From: Thiomicrorhabdus sp. Milos-T2
Lineage (GTDB): Bacteria; Pseudomonadota; Gammaproteobacteria; Thiomicrospirales; Thiomicrospiraceae
Reading direction: 5' to 3'
Length of the DNA stretch: 64,000 nt
Assembly (NCBI RefSeq): GCF_000702325.1
Contig: NZ_KL370891.1
Span: forward strand, 354,174-418,173
Both the position numbers and the translations under genes were made by a program. Shown here piece by piece: positions 1 to 8,556 of the stretch; within the stretch, counting starts at the first letter, position 1, and each line of letters starts with the position of its first letter. The notes below the pieces were generated by a model. It was not told the DNA's origin. It worked only from the letters and a program-made list of their open reading frames with translations, and searched no databases.

Positions 1-481
1 CCTTAGCTTTCTTCTCATGAATTTGATAGCCGTTGTCGGTTTTTATAACTTCATAGGCCAGAGTTTTGCTTTTTGGATAGAGAATTCTTTGTAATTTGTC
101 GTGTTTATCCACCCAAATTTTTAACTTGTCACCGACTCGTAAGTTGGTAATTAAGTTACTGTTTTTTAAGTGCCCTAGGTGGTAGGTCGTAGAAGCATTG
201 ATGTTTACTCTGTATAAAGCGGTGCTTAATGAATCATTTTTACCAATCTTTACGGTATGTTCTTGCCAGTTAATTTCTTTTGATTGATCTTTTGCCTCCG
301 CGGTTGCCTCATCTGTTGTTTTCTTGTCGAAACCCTTATTAATTTCAGGTAGTGGAAGCGTGATTGTTTTTAGAGGCGCGTTTGCTAGAGCAGAGAGAGG
401 GGCTAAGCTCATGCTAAGAATCATTAAGGCGAAAGTGTAGGTGATTTTAGTGGAGTTAGAGGACATAAGCCTGTTTTTCAT
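1..481 (-). CDS. MepM/OapA-like murein endopeptidase, N-terminal part (runs off window)
   Basis: The reverse strand is open from an ATG at 481 (or 466, five codons later) to the window edge, giving about 160 residues. The start is a hydrophobic signal-peptide-like stretch (about residues 9-33) ending in an ALANA-type cleavage context. A variable linker follows, then a region starting near WQEHTVKIGKNDSLSTALYR and continuing to a RVGDKLKIW segment. This resembles the LysM-like/OapA N-terminal domain that precedes the M23 domain in MepM-type DD-endopeptidases, which cut peptidoglycan cross-links in the periplasm. The catalytic M23 domain would lie outside the window, so the peptidase identity is inferred from the N-terminal domain only. 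It is divergently placed from nothing nearby; tusA lies upstream in the same orientation with a gap of about 170 bp. Confidence 0.6.
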   Translation of the reverse strand, partial: MKNRLMSSNSTKITYTFALMILSMSLAPLSALANAPLKTITLPLPEINKGFDKKTTDEATAEAKDQSKEINWQEHTVKIGKNDSLSTALYRVNINASTTYHLGHLKNSNLITNLRVGDKLKIWVDKHDKLQRILYPKSKTLAYEVIKTDNGYQIHEKKAK

Positions 482-650
482 GTGAGTTCTTATTTTATTT
501 GAAGTTTAAATTAATCACGCACATTATAACGAAATGAAGCCTAGGTAACACTAGCTAATATGAACTAATATGAGCTAATACTAGAATCGAAATCTTTTAA
601 TGATGTTTTAAGCTTTTTTAAGGCTATTTAAGTCTATTGTATGCAGATAT

Positions 651-917
651 TTATGAACGTCCTTTAACTTCAATAATAATTGAAAAATTATCTTCATGTT
701 GGTTTGTCGTCAAAAGTTGATGTTTATTGACTTTACACCAACTAGCAATGTCTTTTTCTGCACCAGGATCGGTGCAAATAATTTCAATGGTTTTACCAGG
801 CCTGGTACTTCTCACTTGTTGCTGTAATTTAATCACCGGCATTGGACACTTTAATCCTTTAGCATCAACCTGATGGTCTATTTTAAATTCAGCAGTTTGA
901 TTGTTTTGAGTTGTCAT
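651..917 (-). CDS. tusA: TusA-family sulfur carrier protein
   Basis: This 88-residue protein has the family signature CPMPVIKL near residues 24-31, whose first Cys is the persulfide-carrying residue, followed by the PGKTIEIICTDPGAEKDIASWC stretch typical of TusA/SirA folds. Its length matches the family (about 75-90). TusA relays sulfane sulfur, in tRNA 2-thiouridine synthesis and, in sulfur oxidisers, between rhodanese/DsrE-type proteins and the cytoplasmic oxidation machinery. No rhdA, dsrE or hdr genes are adjacent here, so which role applies cannot be told. A perfect TACCAGGCCTGGTA palindrome sits inside the gene at 794-807 and encodes part of the STRPGK segment. Start ATG at 917. Confidence 0.88.
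   Translation of the reverse strand: MTTQNNQTAEFKIDHQVDAKGLKCPMPVIKLQQQVRSTRPGKTIEIICTDPGAEKDIASWCKVNKHQLLTTNQHEDNFSIIIEVKGRS
794..807. repeat. Perfect TACCAGGCCTGGTA palindrome, copy 1
   Basis: Perfect 14-bp palindrome inside tusA; first of eight perfect 12-bp cores (ACCAGGCCTGGT) in the window. Confidence 0.9.
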
Positions 918-1183
918 TATTAAGCCTTTTTAATCAATAAAAGAGTTTTGCCCTTGGGTGAAAAGGGCTTCTAAAAACCGTTAAATTTTTTGAGACAGGT
1001 TTTTTCGTTAAAAAAGTAGGCGTTACCTGTTTTTGGTTATTTTTGACAATACAAAATACGTTATAATTACGCAAATTTTTTAACCAAAAATCGTGTTTTT
1101 GAGTGTTTTGATTTTACAACGAATTGAAACTCAATAAATAGGGTTTGAAAGACCATGAGAACTTTGTAGGAGTGAATTTACTT

Positions 1184-1196
1184 TTGCAAAGGTCTC
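1184..1196. repeat. Solo MITE end in the glyQ leader
   Basis: TTGCAAAGGTCTC matches the right terminal inverted repeat of the full elements at 14134 and 44823. It lies 30 bp upstream of the preferred glyQ start, which supports placing the true start downstream of it. Confidence 0.6.
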
Positions 1197-1225
1197 ACAA
1201 GATATTCTTTAAAGAGGTTTTGACT

Positions 1226-2152
1226 GTGTCGGCACAAGCAGCAACAGATATTCGTACATTTCAAGGGTTAATTCAAACCCTACAAGCCTATTGGGCAGAA
1301 CAAGGCTGTGTGGTCATGCAGCCTTACGATAATGAAATGGGGGCGGGTACTTTTCATCCATCTACATTTTTAAGGTCTATTGGCCCAGAACCATGGCGCG
1401 CAGCTTATGTCCAGCCATGTCGTCGTCCAACAGATGGGCGTTACGGTGAAAACCCAAATCGCTTACAGCACTATTACCAGTTTCAGGTAATGTTAAAACC
1501 TTCTCCAGATAACATTCAAGAATTGTATTTAAATTCATTAAAAGTAATGGGTGTTGATCCGCTTGAACACGATATTCGTTTTGTAGAAGATAACTGGGAA
1601 TCCCCTACGCTGGGTGCTTGGGGATTAGGTTGGGAAGTGTGGATGAACGGCATGGAAGTCACGCAGTTTACCTATTTTCAACAAGTAGGTGGTTTAGAAT
1701 GCCGACCTGTTACCGGTGAAATCACTTATGGACTTGAGCGTATTGCTATGTATTTACAAGGCGTTGATTCGGTTTACGATTTAGTTTGGGTTGATGGCCC
1801 TGCTGGAAAGGTCACTTATGGTGATGTTTTTCATCAAAATGAAGTCGAAATGTCTACCTATAACTTTGAAAAAGCCGATACCGATATTTTGTTTAGAACC
1901 TTTGATGAGTGTGAGCAAATATTTGCCAAGTTAGTTGAAGATAAACTTCCCCTTCCGGCCTATGAACAAGTATTAAAAGCTTCGCATGCTTTTAATATGT
2001 TAGATGCACGCCATGCAATCAGTGTGACAGAACGAGCCCGTTTTATTGGTCGAGTACGAACTATGGCCAGACAAATTGCAGAATCTTATTATGAAGGGCG
2101 TGAAGCATTAGGGTTCCCGCTAGTTAAAGATCAATCTCAGGAGGCTAAATAA
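1226..2152 (+). CDS. glyQ: Glycyl-tRNA synthetase alpha subunit
   Basis: GlyQ is the catalytic subunit of the alpha2-beta2 class II glycyl-tRNA synthetase, charging tRNA-Gly with glycine in the cytoplasm. The sequence from [16 protein letters not shown] through [39 protein letters not shown] and [10 protein letters not shown] is the highly conserved GlyQ core. I place the start at GTG 1226 ([10 protein letters not shown], 308 residues) because AAAGAGG at 1211-1217 is well spaced, the length then matches the usual 300-310, and the upstream in-frame extension from TTG 1145 contains a repeat end. Its stop overlaps the glyS start by one base (TAATG), indicating translational coupling. Confidence 0.95.
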   Translation: MSAQAATDIRTFQGLIQTLQAYWAEQGCVVMQPYDNEMGAGTFHPSTFLRSIGPEPWRAAYVQPCRRPTDGRYGENPNRLQHYYQFQVMLKPSPDNIQELYLNSLKVMGVDPLEHDIRFVEDNWESPTLGAWGLGWEVWMNGMEVTQFTYFQQVGGLECRPVTGEITYGLERIAMYLQGVDSVYDLVWVDGPAGKVTYGDVFHQNEVEMSTYNFEKADTDILFRTFDECEQIFAKLVEDKLPLPAYEQVLKASHAFNMLDARHAISVTERARFIGRVRTMARQIAESYYEGREALGFPLVKDQSQEAK

Positions 2153-4224
2153 TGAGCGTTAATACAGAAACATTTTTAGTCGAAATTGGAACAGAAGAAC
2201 TTCCTCCAAAAGCGCTTAATAAATTAGCCAACGCGTTTGCAAGTGGTATTGAAAACGGTCTAAAAGATGCTGAGTTGAGTTACGGTAACGTCACGATTTA
2301 CGCAGCGCCTCGTCGTTTAGCGGTAATGATTGATGCTATGCAATTAAAGCAAGCGGATAAAGTGGTTGAACGTAAAGGTCCTGCAAAAAAAGCAGGTTTT
2401 GATGCCGACGGAAATCCAACCAAAGCCTTACAAGGTTTTGCTCGTGGTTGTGGTGCCGCAGTTGAAGACTTGGTAGAAATTGAGACTGACAAAGGTATTT
2501 GGATGGCTTACAACCTTGAACAAAAAGGTCAGCCAACCACGGCATTGTTAGCGGATATTGTTAACCAATCATTAGCTAAACTTCCCATTCCTAAGCGTAT
2601 GCGTTGGGGAGATTCAGATGTTGAGTTTGTGCGTCCTGTCCATTGGGCAATGATGTTACTAGGCAGTGACGTCGTTCCGGCAACGATTTTAGGTCACACA
2701 ACGTCTAACACCACTAAAGGTCACCGTTTTCATGCACCAGGCCTGCTAACTATTTCTAAACCAAGCGAATATGCTGCTAAATTAGCTGAAGAAGGTTATG
2801 TTTTAGCCGATTTTGCTGCACGTTCAGCAAAAATTGAACAACAGGTAAATCAAGTTGCACAACAAGCGGGTGGTACAGCAGTCATTGATGCTGATCTTTT
2901 AGAAGAAGTCACCGCATTGAATGAGTGGCCAACAGCGGTCGTCGGAGAATTTGATGAATCTTTCTTAAGCGTGCCTTCAGAAGCTTTAGTTTCAGCGATG
3001 GCAGGTCATCAGAAATATTTTCATATGTTAGATTCTGATGGCAAACTTATGCCAAACTTTATTACCATTAGTAACATTGAAAGTTCAAATCCAGCTTCTG
3101 TCAAATATGGTAACGAACGTGTGATTCGTCCGCGTTTAGCCGATGCGAAATTTTTCTGGGATCAAGATCGTAAAAATCCATTAGATGACTTTTTACCACG
3201 TTTAAAAACCGTTGTTTTCCAACAGCAGTTAGGGACCTTGTTTGATAAAGTTGAAAGACTTGAAAATCTTGCTGTAAAAATTGGTAAACCGTTAGGGGTT
3301 GATGGCGCTTTGTGCGAAAGAGCAGCACGCCTATCTAAATGTGACTTAATGTCAGAAATGGTGGGTGAATTTCCAGATTTACAAGGTGTTATGGGGCGTT
3401 ATTACGCTACGGCTCAAAATGAGCAAGCAGACGTTGCAGAAGCGATTGATGCACAATATCAACCTCGTTTTGCAGGGGATGATTTACCGAATTCTGCGGT
3501 AGCGCAAGCTTTAGCCATTGCGGATAAGCTGGACACTATTACCGGTATTTATGGCATTGGCCAATTACCAACTGGTGATAAAGACCCATTTGCTTTGCGC
3601 CGTGCAGCGCTTGGTTTATTAAGAATCATGATTGAGAAAAATCTCGATTTAGATTTGCGTCTATTGATTCAATTCAGTTTAGATTCGCATGAACAAGTGC
3701 AAACAAATGATCAATTAGTTGATGATATTTATGATTTCATTATCAGTCGTTTACGTGCTTATTATGCTGACCAAGGAATATCATCTGAACAATTTGAAGC
3801 GGTAAGAGTTTGTCGTCCAGCGCATCCAATTGATTTTGCTCAACGTATAGAAGCGGTTAAGGAATTTAGTCAGATGGAAGGCGCAGAGAGTTTAAGTGCC
3901 GCTAATAAACGTATTAGTAATATCTTAAAGAAAGTTGATGGTTCAATTACAGAAACGGTTAACCCTGCGTTATTTACGGAACCGGCTGAAACCAATTTAT
4001 GGAATGCTTTAGATGCTTTGCGTGAGACGGTTAGCAATCATATTGCAGCACGCAATTACATTACCGCTATTTCAGAATTGTCTACCATTCGTGATGCGGT
4101 AGATAACTTCTTTGATGATGTAATGGTTATGGCTGATGACGAAGCCGTTAAACAAAATCGTTTAGCATTGTTAAATCAGATTTATCAGCTATTCTTACAA
4201 GTCGCAGACATTTCACGTTTGTAG
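2152..4224 (+). CDS. glyS: Glycyl-tRNA synthetase beta subunit
   Basis: This 690-residue protein opens with TFLVEIGTEELPPKAL, the hallmark of bacterial GlyS, and has the expected full length. GlyS provides tRNA recognition and stabilises the GlyQ dimer. The C-terminal third (from about residue 560) holds the predicted anticodon-binding helical region. It is translationally coupled to glyQ and followed by a strong intrinsic terminator at 4267-4293, so glyQS forms a two-gene operon. A near-match of the AGGCCT palindrome (ACCAGGCCTGCT, 2736-2747) lies inside the gene. Confidence 0.96.
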   Translation: MSVNTETFLVEIGTEELPPKALNKLANAFASGIENGLKDAELSYGNVTIYAAPRRLAVMIDAMQLKQADKVVERKGPAKKAGFDADGNPTKALQGFARGCGAAVEDLVEIETDKGIWMAYNLEQKGQPTTALLADIVNQSLAKLPIPKRMRWGDSDVEFVRPVHWAMMLLGSDVVPATILGHTTSNTTKGHRFHAPGLLTISKPSEYAAKLAEEGYVLADFAARSAKIEQQVNQVAQQAGGTAVIDADLLEEVTALNEWPTAVVGEFDESFLSVPSEALVSAMAGHQKYFHMLDSDGKLMPNFITISNIESSNPASVKYGNERVIRPRLADAKFFWDQDRKNPLDDFLPRLKTVVFQQQLGTLFDKVERLENLAVKIGKPLGVDGALCERAARLSKCDLMSEMVGEFPDLQGVMGRYYATAQNEQADVAEAIDAQYQPRFAGDDLPNSAVAQALAIADKLDTITGIYGIGQLPTGDKDPFALRRAALGLLRIMIEKNLDLDLRLLIQFSLDSHEQVQTNDQLVDDIYDFIISRLRAYYADQGISSEQFEAVRVCRPAHPIDFAQRIEAVKEFSQMEGAESLSAANKRISNILKKVDGSITETVNPALFTEPAETNLWNALDALRETVSNHIAARNYITAISELSTIRDAVDNFFDDVMVMADDEAVKQNRLALLNQIYQLFLQVADISRL

Positions 4225-4266
4225 ACAGAGCGATAATTAGATTTTGATTATTACGGCTATGAAATT

Positions 4267-4293
4267 AAACTCCCGCAATTGCGGGAGTTTTTA
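4267..4293 (+). terminator. Intrinsic terminator after glyQS
   Basis: AACTCCCGCAATTGCGGGAGTT is a perfect self-complementary arm pair followed by TTTAT; it closes the glyQS transcript. Confidence 0.9.
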
Positions 4294-4345
4294 TATTGAA
4301 TGCACATCTATTTAGTTTTATAAAAGTCAAAGATTAAGGATAGCA

Positions 4346-4879
4346 ATGACTAAAATTATTGTTTTAGATCGCGATGGTGTGATTAATCATGATTCAGATG
4401 CGTTTATTAAATCCCCAGATGAGTGGCTGCCCATTGAGGGAAGTATTGAGGCGATTAAACGTTTGAAACAAGCCGGTTGGATTGTTGCAATAGCGACAAA
4501 TCAATCAGGGATTAAACGCGGCTACTATTCTCGTCAAACACTAAGTATGATGCATCAAAAATTTATTGACCTGCTTGATGGCGAGTTAGTCGATTGGATT
4601 AGTTATGCACCTTATTTATCAGAAGATAATTCACCCGCGAGAAAGCCTGGAGTCGGAATGTTACAAGCCATTGAAAAGCGTTTTAATTGCAATTTGAAAA
4701 ATGCACCTATGGTGGGCGATACCAAGGCGGATATGGAAGTCGCTCTTGCTAAATCAATGCAGCCTTATTTGGTTAAAACAGGTAAAGGAGAACGGACTTT
4801 GGCAAAGGGTGATTTACGTTTACAATCGATTCCTGTTTATGACAATTTAAATGCCGTTGTGGAGGCGTTATTAGCATGA
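4346..4879 (+). CDS. gmhB: D-glycero-beta-D-manno-heptose-1,7-bisphosphate 7-phosphatase
   Basis: This 177-residue HAD-superfamily phosphatase begins IIVLDRDGVINHDSDAFI, the DxDGV motif I with the GmhB-specific extension. It also has ATNQSG (motif II), RKPGVGM (motif III) and VGDTKADMEVA (motif IV). GmhB removes the 7-phosphate in ADP-heptose synthesis for the LPS inner core, in the cytoplasm. SD AAGGATAG precedes the ATG. The stop codon overlaps the next gene's start (ATGA at 4876-4879), so it is the first gene of an operon with a PlsC-like acyltransferase and stator-like proteins. The His-type histidinol phosphatase branch is less likely given length and context. Confidence 0.9.
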   Translation: MTKIIVLDRDGVINHDSDAFIKSPDEWLPIEGSIEAIKRLKQAGWIVAIATNQSGIKRGYYSRQTLSMMHQKFIDLLDGELVDWISYAPYLSEDNSPARKPGVGMLQAIEKRFNCNLKNAPMVGDTKADMEVALAKSMQPYLVKTGKGERTLAKGDLRLQSIPVYDNLNAVVEALLA

Positions 4880-5625
4880 AAGTAATTTGGTTTATTCGCT
4901 CAATTTTGTTCGCAATAGGACAAATTTCAACGTTAGTGGTTTTTTCATTAGTTGGGCAGTTAACTCGTCCATTTTCGTTTAAAACACGTTACCAATTTAT
5001 GCACTATTGGGCTAAGTTTTGTTTAGTGTGGGTTCGTTGGACTTGTGGGGTTAAGTATCGTGTGCATGGAGCTGAAAAAATTAACCCAAAAGAAGCTGGC
5101 TTAATCCTTGCTAGACATGAGTCAGCATGGGAGACGTTTGCTTTTCAGGCGATTTTCCCAAGACAAGCTTATGTGCTAAAGCGTGAACTTCTTAAAATCC
5201 CATTTTTTGGTTGGGGTATGGCGTTGCTTAACCCTATTGCTATTGACCGTGGGGCAGGTAGAAAAGCGTTAAACCAATTGATTAAAGAGGGAACTGAACG
5301 ACTACAGAATGGTGATTGGGTAGTCATTTTCCCTGAGGGGACACGGATGCCGGCTGGAGAGCTTGGTAAAATCAATATTGGTGGGGCAATGTTAGCCACT
5401 AAGGCGAAAGCTCCGGTGTATTTAGTGGCACATAATGCCGGTACCTACTGGCCAAAGAACAGTTTTATTAAACAACCCGGCACCATTGATGTGTACATCA
5501 GTGGGCCTTTAAATGTGGCAGAGATGTCTGCTTCTGATGTTAATCAACAGATAGAGAATTGGCTGAGTCAACATTTAGTAACCGAAAACATGGTTGCAAA
5601 AGAGGAGACGGCTAAAACGGAATAA
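4876..5625 (+). CDS. Lysophospholipid (1-acyl-glycerol-3-phosphate) acyltransferase, PlsC-like
   Basis: This 249-residue membrane protein has an N-terminal hydrophobic segment (about residues 5-30) and the acyltransferase motifs RHESAWETF (an Hx4E variant of the catalytic Hx4D box, about residues 76-84) and FPEGTRMPAG (about 153-162, phosphate binding). It probably acylates a lysophosphatidate-type acceptor at the inner membrane. The Hx4E form is commonly seen in proteins of this subgroup as far as I recall, so I do not treat it as inactivated. It overlaps gmhB by four bases and abuts the MotA-like gene with no gap, so all five genes 4346-7947 are likely co-transcribed. Confidence 0.85.
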   Translation: MKVIWFIRSILFAIGQISTLVVFSLVGQLTRPFSFKTRYQFMHYWAKFCLVWVRWTCGVKYRVHGAEKINPKEAGLILARHESAWETFAFQAIFPRQAYVLKRELLKIPFFGWGMALLNPIAIDRGAGRKALNQLIKEGTERLQNGDWVVIFPEGTRMPAGELGKINIGGAMLATKAKAPVYLVAHNAGTYWPKNSFIKQPGTIDVYISGPLNVAEMSASDVNQQIENWLSQHLVTENMVAKEETAKTE

Positions 5626-6450
5626 ATGAGTAAATTTGCCACAATATTAGGAATCTTGATTGGCTCAATTATTTTAATATTGAGCATGATTGATTACCAA
5701 CAAGGCCAGTTCATCTATGCTTTTCTTAATTGGCAGGGATTAGTCTTAGTTTTAGGTGGTACATTTGCAGCCATTCTCATTAACTACCCGCTTGGTCAAG
5801 TGGGCTGTGTCTTTAAAGGTTTTGCCAAGGTTCTAAGCTCTGAACCTGTGGGTTATAATGATATTATCGAAGAGATGGTCAATCTCAGTCATATCTCAAA
5901 ACAAAAAGGTCTATTGGGCATAGAAAACCAAATTGACCTTATTGAAGACCGCTATTTTCAATTTGCCCTAACTGAAATGTTGGTTTACCAAGATGTGACC
6001 ATTCTTCGTGAAAGTCTAGAAAACCGTCTCTTTAATATGCGTTTACGTCATTTATCTTGCCAAGAAGTTTTTGGTAATATGGCTTCTTATGCCCCCGCTT
6101 TTGGCATGATGGGTACTGTCATGGGGTTGATTATTATGATGACCACTCAGGTGGCGGATACCGGTAATCCCTATGGAGGGTCTAATGGCCAAGATATGTT
6201 GGGCGGGCTATTAAGTGGTATGGGATTGGCATTAGTAACCACTTTTTATGGTGTTATGTTTTCTAACCTAGTGTTTATGCCCATTGCAGGCAAGCTTAAA
6301 GTGTTAACCGATGCCGAGGTTTTACGCAATGAAATGATTATTCAAGGAGTCATTGCGTTAAAAAATTCTGAAGCCACCTTGTTAGTAAAAGAAAAACTGT
6401 TAGCCTACGTGAATGAGAAGACTAAACAAAAGTTTGAATCTTTAAGGTAA
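5626..6450 (+). CDS. MotA/PomA-family proton or sodium channel subunit
   Basis: This 274-residue protein has MotA/PomA topology: two N-terminal membrane segments (about residues 7-25 and 33-52), a cytoplasmic domain and two C-terminal segments (about 150-175 and 185-215). It carries the MotA-type YAPAFGMMGTVMGLI stretch and LLSGMGLALVTTFYGV. The family forms a pentameric ring that couples ion flow through a paired MotB subunit to flagellar rotation or another envelope task. It starts immediately after the acyltransferase stop and is followed by two MotB-like genes. A separate, more typical motAB pair lies at 41395-42996, so this is a second stator set with an unknown, possibly non-flagellar or alternate-ion role. 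Confidence 0.88.
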   Translation: MSKFATILGILIGSIILILSMIDYQQGQFIYAFLNWQGLVLVLGGTFAAILINYPLGQVGCVFKGFAKVLSSEPVGYNDIIEEMVNLSHISKQKGLLGIENQIDLIEDRYFQFALTEMLVYQDVTILRESLENRLFNMRLRHLSCQEVFGNMASYAPAFGMMGTVMGLIIMMTTQVADTGNPYGGSNGQDMLGGLLSGMGLALVTTFYGVMFSNLVFMPIAGKLKVLTDAEVLRNEMIIQGVIALKNSEATLLVKEKLLAYVNEKTKQKFESLR

Positions 6451-6460
6451 GGGGCAATTT

Positions 6461-7270
6461 ATGTCTCTAATGCTAATTTCTCATTTGCTTAAAAACAAAC
6501 AAAAAAAACTACCAGGCCTGGTAGATTCACCCGCTGACAATAGCGCTCATGAACTTCAACAGATTAAGCGTAATCGTTTGTGGCTATTAACTTATATTTC
6601 ATTGTTTACCTCTTTATTAGCCTTTTTTATTTTAATTATCAGCTTGGTTGAATTAGAAGGCTCAACTCCCAAACGTAACTATCAAAAACTGGTTAATCAA
6701 TTACATAAAGAAGTGCTTTTTTTAAAAGATAAACAGGCAATTTCATGGCTGCAAGTTGAAAACACCTTAACCAAAGGGGTTCGTTTAACGCTTACGCCCA
6801 ATTTAGTTTCAAACACTTCTCTATTTGCTTCTGCTCGTGCGCAAATAAATCCCCGTTATTTGCCCTATTTACAGAGTATTGCGACTTTAATCTCTGAATT
6901 AAATGTAAAGGATTTTACAAAGCGCCATGCCAAACTTATTCAGGGTATTGAAGCGGGTTCAGCCAAAGTCAGTTTTATGATTAGAATAGAAGGACATACA
7001 GATTCCAACCCTATGGCGGCCAATGCTCTGTTTAAAAATAATGTTGAGCTGAGTACTTATCGTGCTTATGCGATGATGGAGTGGTTACGTATTCACACAG
7101 GGTTACCTAGAAGGTTTTTTGCTATTTCCGGTTATGGCAGTTTTCATCCATTAACCGCTAACCTGCAAGATGCGGAAAACCGTAGAATTGAAATCTATCT
7201 AATTCCTTATATTAAAGAATTGCCGTCACTAAATGCGACTAAAAAGCCTACTTCTGAGGTGTTGCCATGA
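6461..7270 (+). CDS. MotB/OmpA-like protein lacking the ion-binding Asp
   Basis: This 269-residue protein has one N-terminal membrane segment (WLLTYISLFTSLLAFFIL, about residues 44-61) and a C-terminal OmpA-like peptidoglycan-binding domain with IRIEGHTDSNPM (about 175-186) and ENRRIEIYLIP. Aligned with its downstream partner's WLLAFGDVITLLITFFI, the universally conserved stator Asp position is Ser (YIS in place of FGD). A subunit like this should not carry ions by itself. A perfect TACCAGGCCTGGTA palindrome lies at 6510-6523 and encodes LPGLV. The next gene overlaps it by four bases. It might form a mixed B-subunit dimer, or act as a structural anchor. Confidence 0.82.
   Translation: MSLMLISHLLKNKQKKLPGLVDSPADNSAHELQQIKRNRLWLLTYISLFTSLLAFFILIISLVELEGSTPKRNYQKLVNQLHKEVLFLKDKQAISWLQVENTLTKGVRLTLTPNLVSNTSLFASARAQINPRYLPYLQSIATLISELNVKDFTKRHAKLIQGIEAGSAKVSFMIRIEGHTDSNPMAANALFKNNVELSTYRAYAMMEWLRIHTGLPRRFFAISGYGSFHPLTANLQDAENRRIEIYLIPYIKELPSLNATKKPTSEVLP
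6510..6523. repeat. Perfect TACCAGGCCTGGTA palindrome, copy 2
   Basis: Inside the first MotB-like gene, read as the codons for Pro-Gly-Leu-Val. Confidence 0.9.
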
Positions 7271-7947
7271 ATGTGGTTATGGAAAGAGCTAAGTCCGCTT
7301 GGTTGCTTGCATTTGGAGATGTGATTACCTTATTAATTACTTTTTTTATTATGACAATTGCTTTAAACAAAGGCGAAATTAGTAAAATTCAAAAATGGGT
7401 AGATAAACAAGTTACACAAAGTTATCAAAAGCTCAGTTTGGAGGTTGAAAAACAAAATTTACAAGTCATTAAAGTCGATAGAACTGCGAGAGGGGTTCTG
7501 TTAACCATACAAAGTGATAATGCGTTTAAAAGTGGCTCTTATCAACCTTCAGAACAACTCAACGCCGAGCTATTATCTTTAGCTAAGGTCATTACAAATA
7601 TTCCACTCTTAAATATCAATCAGTCAGCAGAAAATAAAAAGGTCATTGAACAAGCCAAACAAGAAGGTATGCAATGGTATTCAGAGATAAGAATAGAAGG
7701 GCATACCGATAATGATCCTATAAACCCTTTTTCAAGATTACGAAATAACTACTTTTTAAGTACCTTAAGAGCTGAATCGGTTATGCAGGTTTTATATCTT
7801 AATAGTGGCCTTCCAGCGCAACAATTTTCAGTCTCTGGTTATGGAGAATGGCAACCCATTGCAGATAATCGTAGCGAAGAGGGTAAGCGCAAAAATCGCA
7901 GAGTAGAAATCTTAATGACAGCAAGTTTTCAAAAGGACACTCTTTAA
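7267..7947 (+). CDS. MotB/OmpA-like stator protein with conserved Asp
   Basis: This 226-residue protein starts with a short cytoplasmic tail and the membrane segment WLLAFGDVITLLITFFI (about residues 11-27), which holds the MotB ion-binding Asp. A periplasmic linker and an OmpA-like domain follow, with IRIEGHTDNDPI and KRKNRRVEILM. This is the expected functional partner of the MotA-like subunit at 5626. It overlaps the preceding Asp-less paralogue by four bases (ATGA), so both B proteins are made from one message. The operon then ends; a structured repeat with a T-run at 8151-8190 could terminate it. Confidence 0.86.
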   Translation: MNVVMERAKSAWLLAFGDVITLLITFFIMTIALNKGEISKIQKWVDKQVTQSYQKLSLEVEKQNLQVIKVDRTARGVLLTIQSDNAFKSGSYQPSEQLNAELLSLAKVITNIPLLNINQSAENKKVIEQAKQEGMQWYSEIRIEGHTDNDPINPFSRLRNNYFLSTLRAESVMQVLYLNSGLPAQQFSVSGYGEWQPIADNRSEEGKRKNRRVEILMTASFQKDTL

Positions 7948-8061
7948 TATTCAGGGTATTTTTCTATAAGAGACTTTATATGTAAAAGCTTAGATTTAAT
8001 CAGACCGCGATTGAGAAGCCTTTTTAAATATTAAGCCTTTGCCTTAAATATTGTCACTCAG

Positions 8062-8245
8062 GCTTCCCGTTACTTTTTGCAATTTGGCAAAAAGTAACCA
8101 AAAAACAAACCCCGCTCCATAAATGGGCAAGTTCTAAGCTTGTGAACTGAAAACGCTGAACTCGCTTCGCTCAAACAGCAGCGTTTTTTTACCGTTCACT
8201 ACGCTAAGAACCTTGCACCATTTATTACAAGGGGACTTATGGCGT
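8062..8245. repeat. Structured intergenic repeat-like element with nested inverted repeats
   Basis: The 686-bp gap between 7947 and 8634 has no convincing gene. It contains a perfect TTACTTTTTGC / GCAAAAAGTAA inverted pair at 8070-8097, a stem AAACGCTG (8151-8158) / CAGCGTTT (8179-8186) followed by T-rich sequence, and a palindrome at 8387. The first motif resembles dispersed intergenic repeats I recall from other proteobacteria. The 8151-8190 hairpin could end the stator-like operon. Confidence 0.5.
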
Positions 8246-8386
8246 TTGTCCAAGCTTCAATATTAAGCACCATAAAAATGAAAAATAATTCTAATCTCAT
8301 TATTATTGATTATTAAATTAGAATAATAATTGACGATTGTTCGGTCAGATTTAGTTCAAATTTTTACACTTTATATTAGCTTACTT

Positions 8387-8400
8387 ACCAGGCCTGGTAA
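8387..8400. repeat. Perfect TACCAGGCCTGGTA palindrome, copy 3
   Basis: Intergenic copy; the symmetry extends one more base on each side (TTACC...GGTAA). Confidence 0.9.
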
Positions 8401-8530
8401 TCATGGGGTTGTTCTTTATCTGAGTGATTACTCTAAACAAAACTGAACTAAACTAGCTCAATCATCACTAGGTTGACGCTTGTTGGTTAGGAGAGTGGTG
8501 AAACTTGGGACTCTATTTTCTAGAGACAAT

Positions 8531-8556
8531 AAAAAAGCCTGTGTAAACAGGCTTTA
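8531..8556 (-). terminator. Intrinsic terminator of the chemoreceptor gene
   Basis: Read on the minus strand this is AAAGCCTGTTTACACAGGCT followed by six T residues, about 80 bp past the receptor stop at 8634. Confidence 0.85.

Noticed and set aside
1145..1225. N-terminal extension of GlyQ from TTG 1145
   Set aside because: It contains a MITE end, lacks a ribosome binding site, and makes GlyQ 27 residues longer than usual; GTG 1226 has a good Shine-Dalgarno.
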